NCBI GenBank assembly: GCA_037445815.1
Contig: JBBIJV010000026.1
Location: forward strand, 1 to 23,737
Direction: 5' to 3'
From: FEN-1219 sp037445815
GTDB lineage: Bacteria > Pseudomonadota > Gammaproteobacteria > Steroidobacterales > Rariloculaceae
DNA: 23,737 nt
Of this stretch, positions 22,683 through 23,737 are shown in pieces (the first letter of the stretch is position 1; each line of letters begins with the position of its first letter). The notes beneath the pieces were generated by a model that worked only from the letters and a program-made list of their open reading frames with translations, was not told the DNA's origin and searched no databases. The translations under genes were made by a program, and so were the position numbers.

Positions 22683-23737
22683 ATGACCGAGACCAACATC
22701 GAACGAGCGTTCCTCGTGGCGCTCGTGCTCGCCGTGACCGTGGCGTTCTTCTGGCTGATCCGCGGCTTCATGCAGCCGATCTTCTGGGCCGTGGCGCTCG
22801 GGATCGTCGTCTATCCGCTGCACGCGCGGCTCCTGCACAAGCTGCGCGACCGCGAGTCGCTGGCCGCCGTCGTCAGCGTCGTCGCCGTGGTCATCGTGGT
22901 GATCCTGCCGCTGATCGGGCTCGGCGCCGCCGTCACGCGCGAAGGCGCCGCGCTGTACGAGCGCTTGCAGAGCGGCGGCCTCGGCGTCGAGAGCATGTAT
23001 ACGCAAGTGCAACGGCGCGTGCCGCAAGTCACAGGGTTGATGGAGCGCGTCGGCGTGAATCCCGCGCGCGTCGGCGAGCAGGTGCAGTCGGCCGCCGTCA
23101 CGGCGAGCCGCTACATCGCCGAGCGCGCTTTCTCGATCGGCCAGGGCACGCTGCGCGGGATGCTGTTCTTCTTCCTGATGCTGTATCTGCTCTTCTTCTT
23201 CCTGCGCGACGGCCCGCGCATGCTCGATGCGCTCGTGCGCGCGCTGCCGCTCGGCGACGAGCGCGAACGGCACTTGCTGCAGCGGTTCGCGGAGGTTTCG
23301 CGCGCCACGATCAAGGGCACGCTCGTCGTCGGCATCGTGCAGGGCGCCATCGGCGGCACGGCGTTCGCGCTGCTCGGCCTGAGCGCCCCCGTGCTCTGGG
23401 GCACGCTGATGGCGCTGCTCAGCATTCTTCCGGCCGTCGGCACGGCGCTCGTCTGGCTGCCGGCTGCGATTTTCCTGATCGCGTCCGGGAAGATCCTCGG
23501 CGGCATCGCGCTGATCGTCGTCGGCGCGCTCGTGATCGGCTCCGTCGACAACGTGCTGCGCCCGGTGCTCGTCGGCCGCGACACGCGCATGCCCGACTAT
23601 CTGATTCTGCTCGCGACGCTCGGCGGTCTCGCGGGCTTCGGCCTGGCCGGCATCATCATCGGACCCACGATCGCGGCGTTCTTCCTCTCCGTCTGGCGCA
23701 TGGTGGAGGCCGAATACAACGCCCCACCCGCTGGGCC
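22683..23737 (+). CDS. AI-2E family membrane protein (PerM-like), partial
   Basis: Inner-membrane protein of the AI-2E transporter/PerM family (PF01594), cut by the window end after 351 codons. Relatives are around 350-380 residues, so only a short C-terminal tail is probably missing. The layout is typical: two N-terminal helices, a pair near residues 60-80, a soluble region about 85-150 with amphipathic helices, then a helix pair, and the conserved block T-I-K-G-T-L-V-V-G-I-V-Q-G near 217-230 followed by several helices ending in G-P-T-I-A-A-F-F. Members export autoinducer-2 or act in Na+/H+ exchange; the substrate here is unknown. The ATG at 22683 has AGGTG five bases upstream and is 24 bases after rarA, so the two may be co-transcribed. 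Confidence 0.92.
   Translation, partial: MTETNIERAFLVALVLAVTVAFFWLIRGFMQPIFWAVALGIVVYPLHARLLHKLRDRESLAAVVSVVAVVIVVILPLIGLGAAVTREGAALYERLQSGGLGVESMYTQVQRRVPQVTGLMERVGVNPARVGEQVQSAAVTASRYIAERAFSIGQGTLRGMLFFFLMLYLLFFFLRDGPRMLDALVRALPLGDERERHLLQRFAEVSRATIKGTLVVGIVQGAIGGTAFALLGLSAPVLWGTLMALLSILPAVGTALVWLPAAIFLIASGKILGGIALIVVGALVIGSVDNVLRPVLVGRDTRMPDYLILLATLGGLAGFGLAGIIIGPTIAAFFLSVWRMVEAEYNAPPAG

Noticed and set aside
20949..23273. Minus-strand open frame of 774 codons opposite rarA and the AI-2E family gene
   Set aside because: It crosses the divergent promoter gap and the start of the GGT-family gene, has low-complexity Arg/Glu/His-rich text, and has no family motif.

Overview
The window reads as a stretch of a high-GC gammaproteobacterial chromosome, probably from an uncultured or little-studied lineage. 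Two kinds of evidence support this. Gene order matches the class: a fimT-pilV-pilW-pilX-pilY1-pilE minor-pilin operon, murJ-ribF-ileS-lspA, rpsT facing obgE, and rplU-rpmA divergent from ispB. Base composition is strongly GC-biased, with pronounced GC at third codon positions, which produces long meaningless antisense reading frames. I cannot fix the order or family from the sequence alone. No tRNA, rRNA, insertion sequence, phage gene or CRISPR array was found.

Layout. (1) 106-7314, plus strand: a complete type IVa minor-pilin operon (fimT/fimU-like, pilV, pilW, pilX, a small unrecognised secreted protein, pilY1, pilE). The minor pilins prime pilus assembly, and PilY1 is the tip-associated adhesin and calcium-responsive regulator. 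(2) 7301-13534, minus strand: murJ, ribF, ileS and lspA in one tight operon (lipid II flippase, FMN/FAD synthesis, isoleucyl-tRNA synthetase, lipoprotein signal peptidase). (3) 13632-15654: rpsT on the plus strand, converging on obgE; then the rplU-rpmA operon with a clear terminator, on the minus strand. (4) 15924-16925, plus strand: ispB, the quinone side-chain synthase. (5) 16961-21225, minus strand, the more accessory part: a DUF1244 protein, a eukaryotic-like cytosolic sulfotransferase, two tandem paralogous four-helix membrane proteins, and a secreted gamma-glutamyltransferase-family enzyme. (6) 21306-end, plus strand: rarA and a nearly complete AI-2E-family (PerM-like) membrane protein cut by the window edge.

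Most notable observations. The only ileS seen, in its normal housekeeping position, encodes a type 2 IleRS whose class I HIGH motif reads G-I-H-H (residues 55-58). This is the swapped GXHH form linked to extreme mupirocin resistance. PilY1 carries an extra block of aspartate-rich thrombospondin-type-3-like repeats near its C-terminus. An uncharacterised CxxC-containing secreted protein sits between pilX and pilY1. A perfect 16-bp palindrome fills the spacer of the predicted obgE promoter, whose -35 box abuts the rpmA terminator. Several first genes have a -10-like box only 7-9 bases before the start codon, which suggests leaderless mRNAs. I did not find a wholly new multi-gene system; the membrane-protein/sulfotransferase cluster at 17.3-19.2 kb is the best candidate for an undescribed functional unit.
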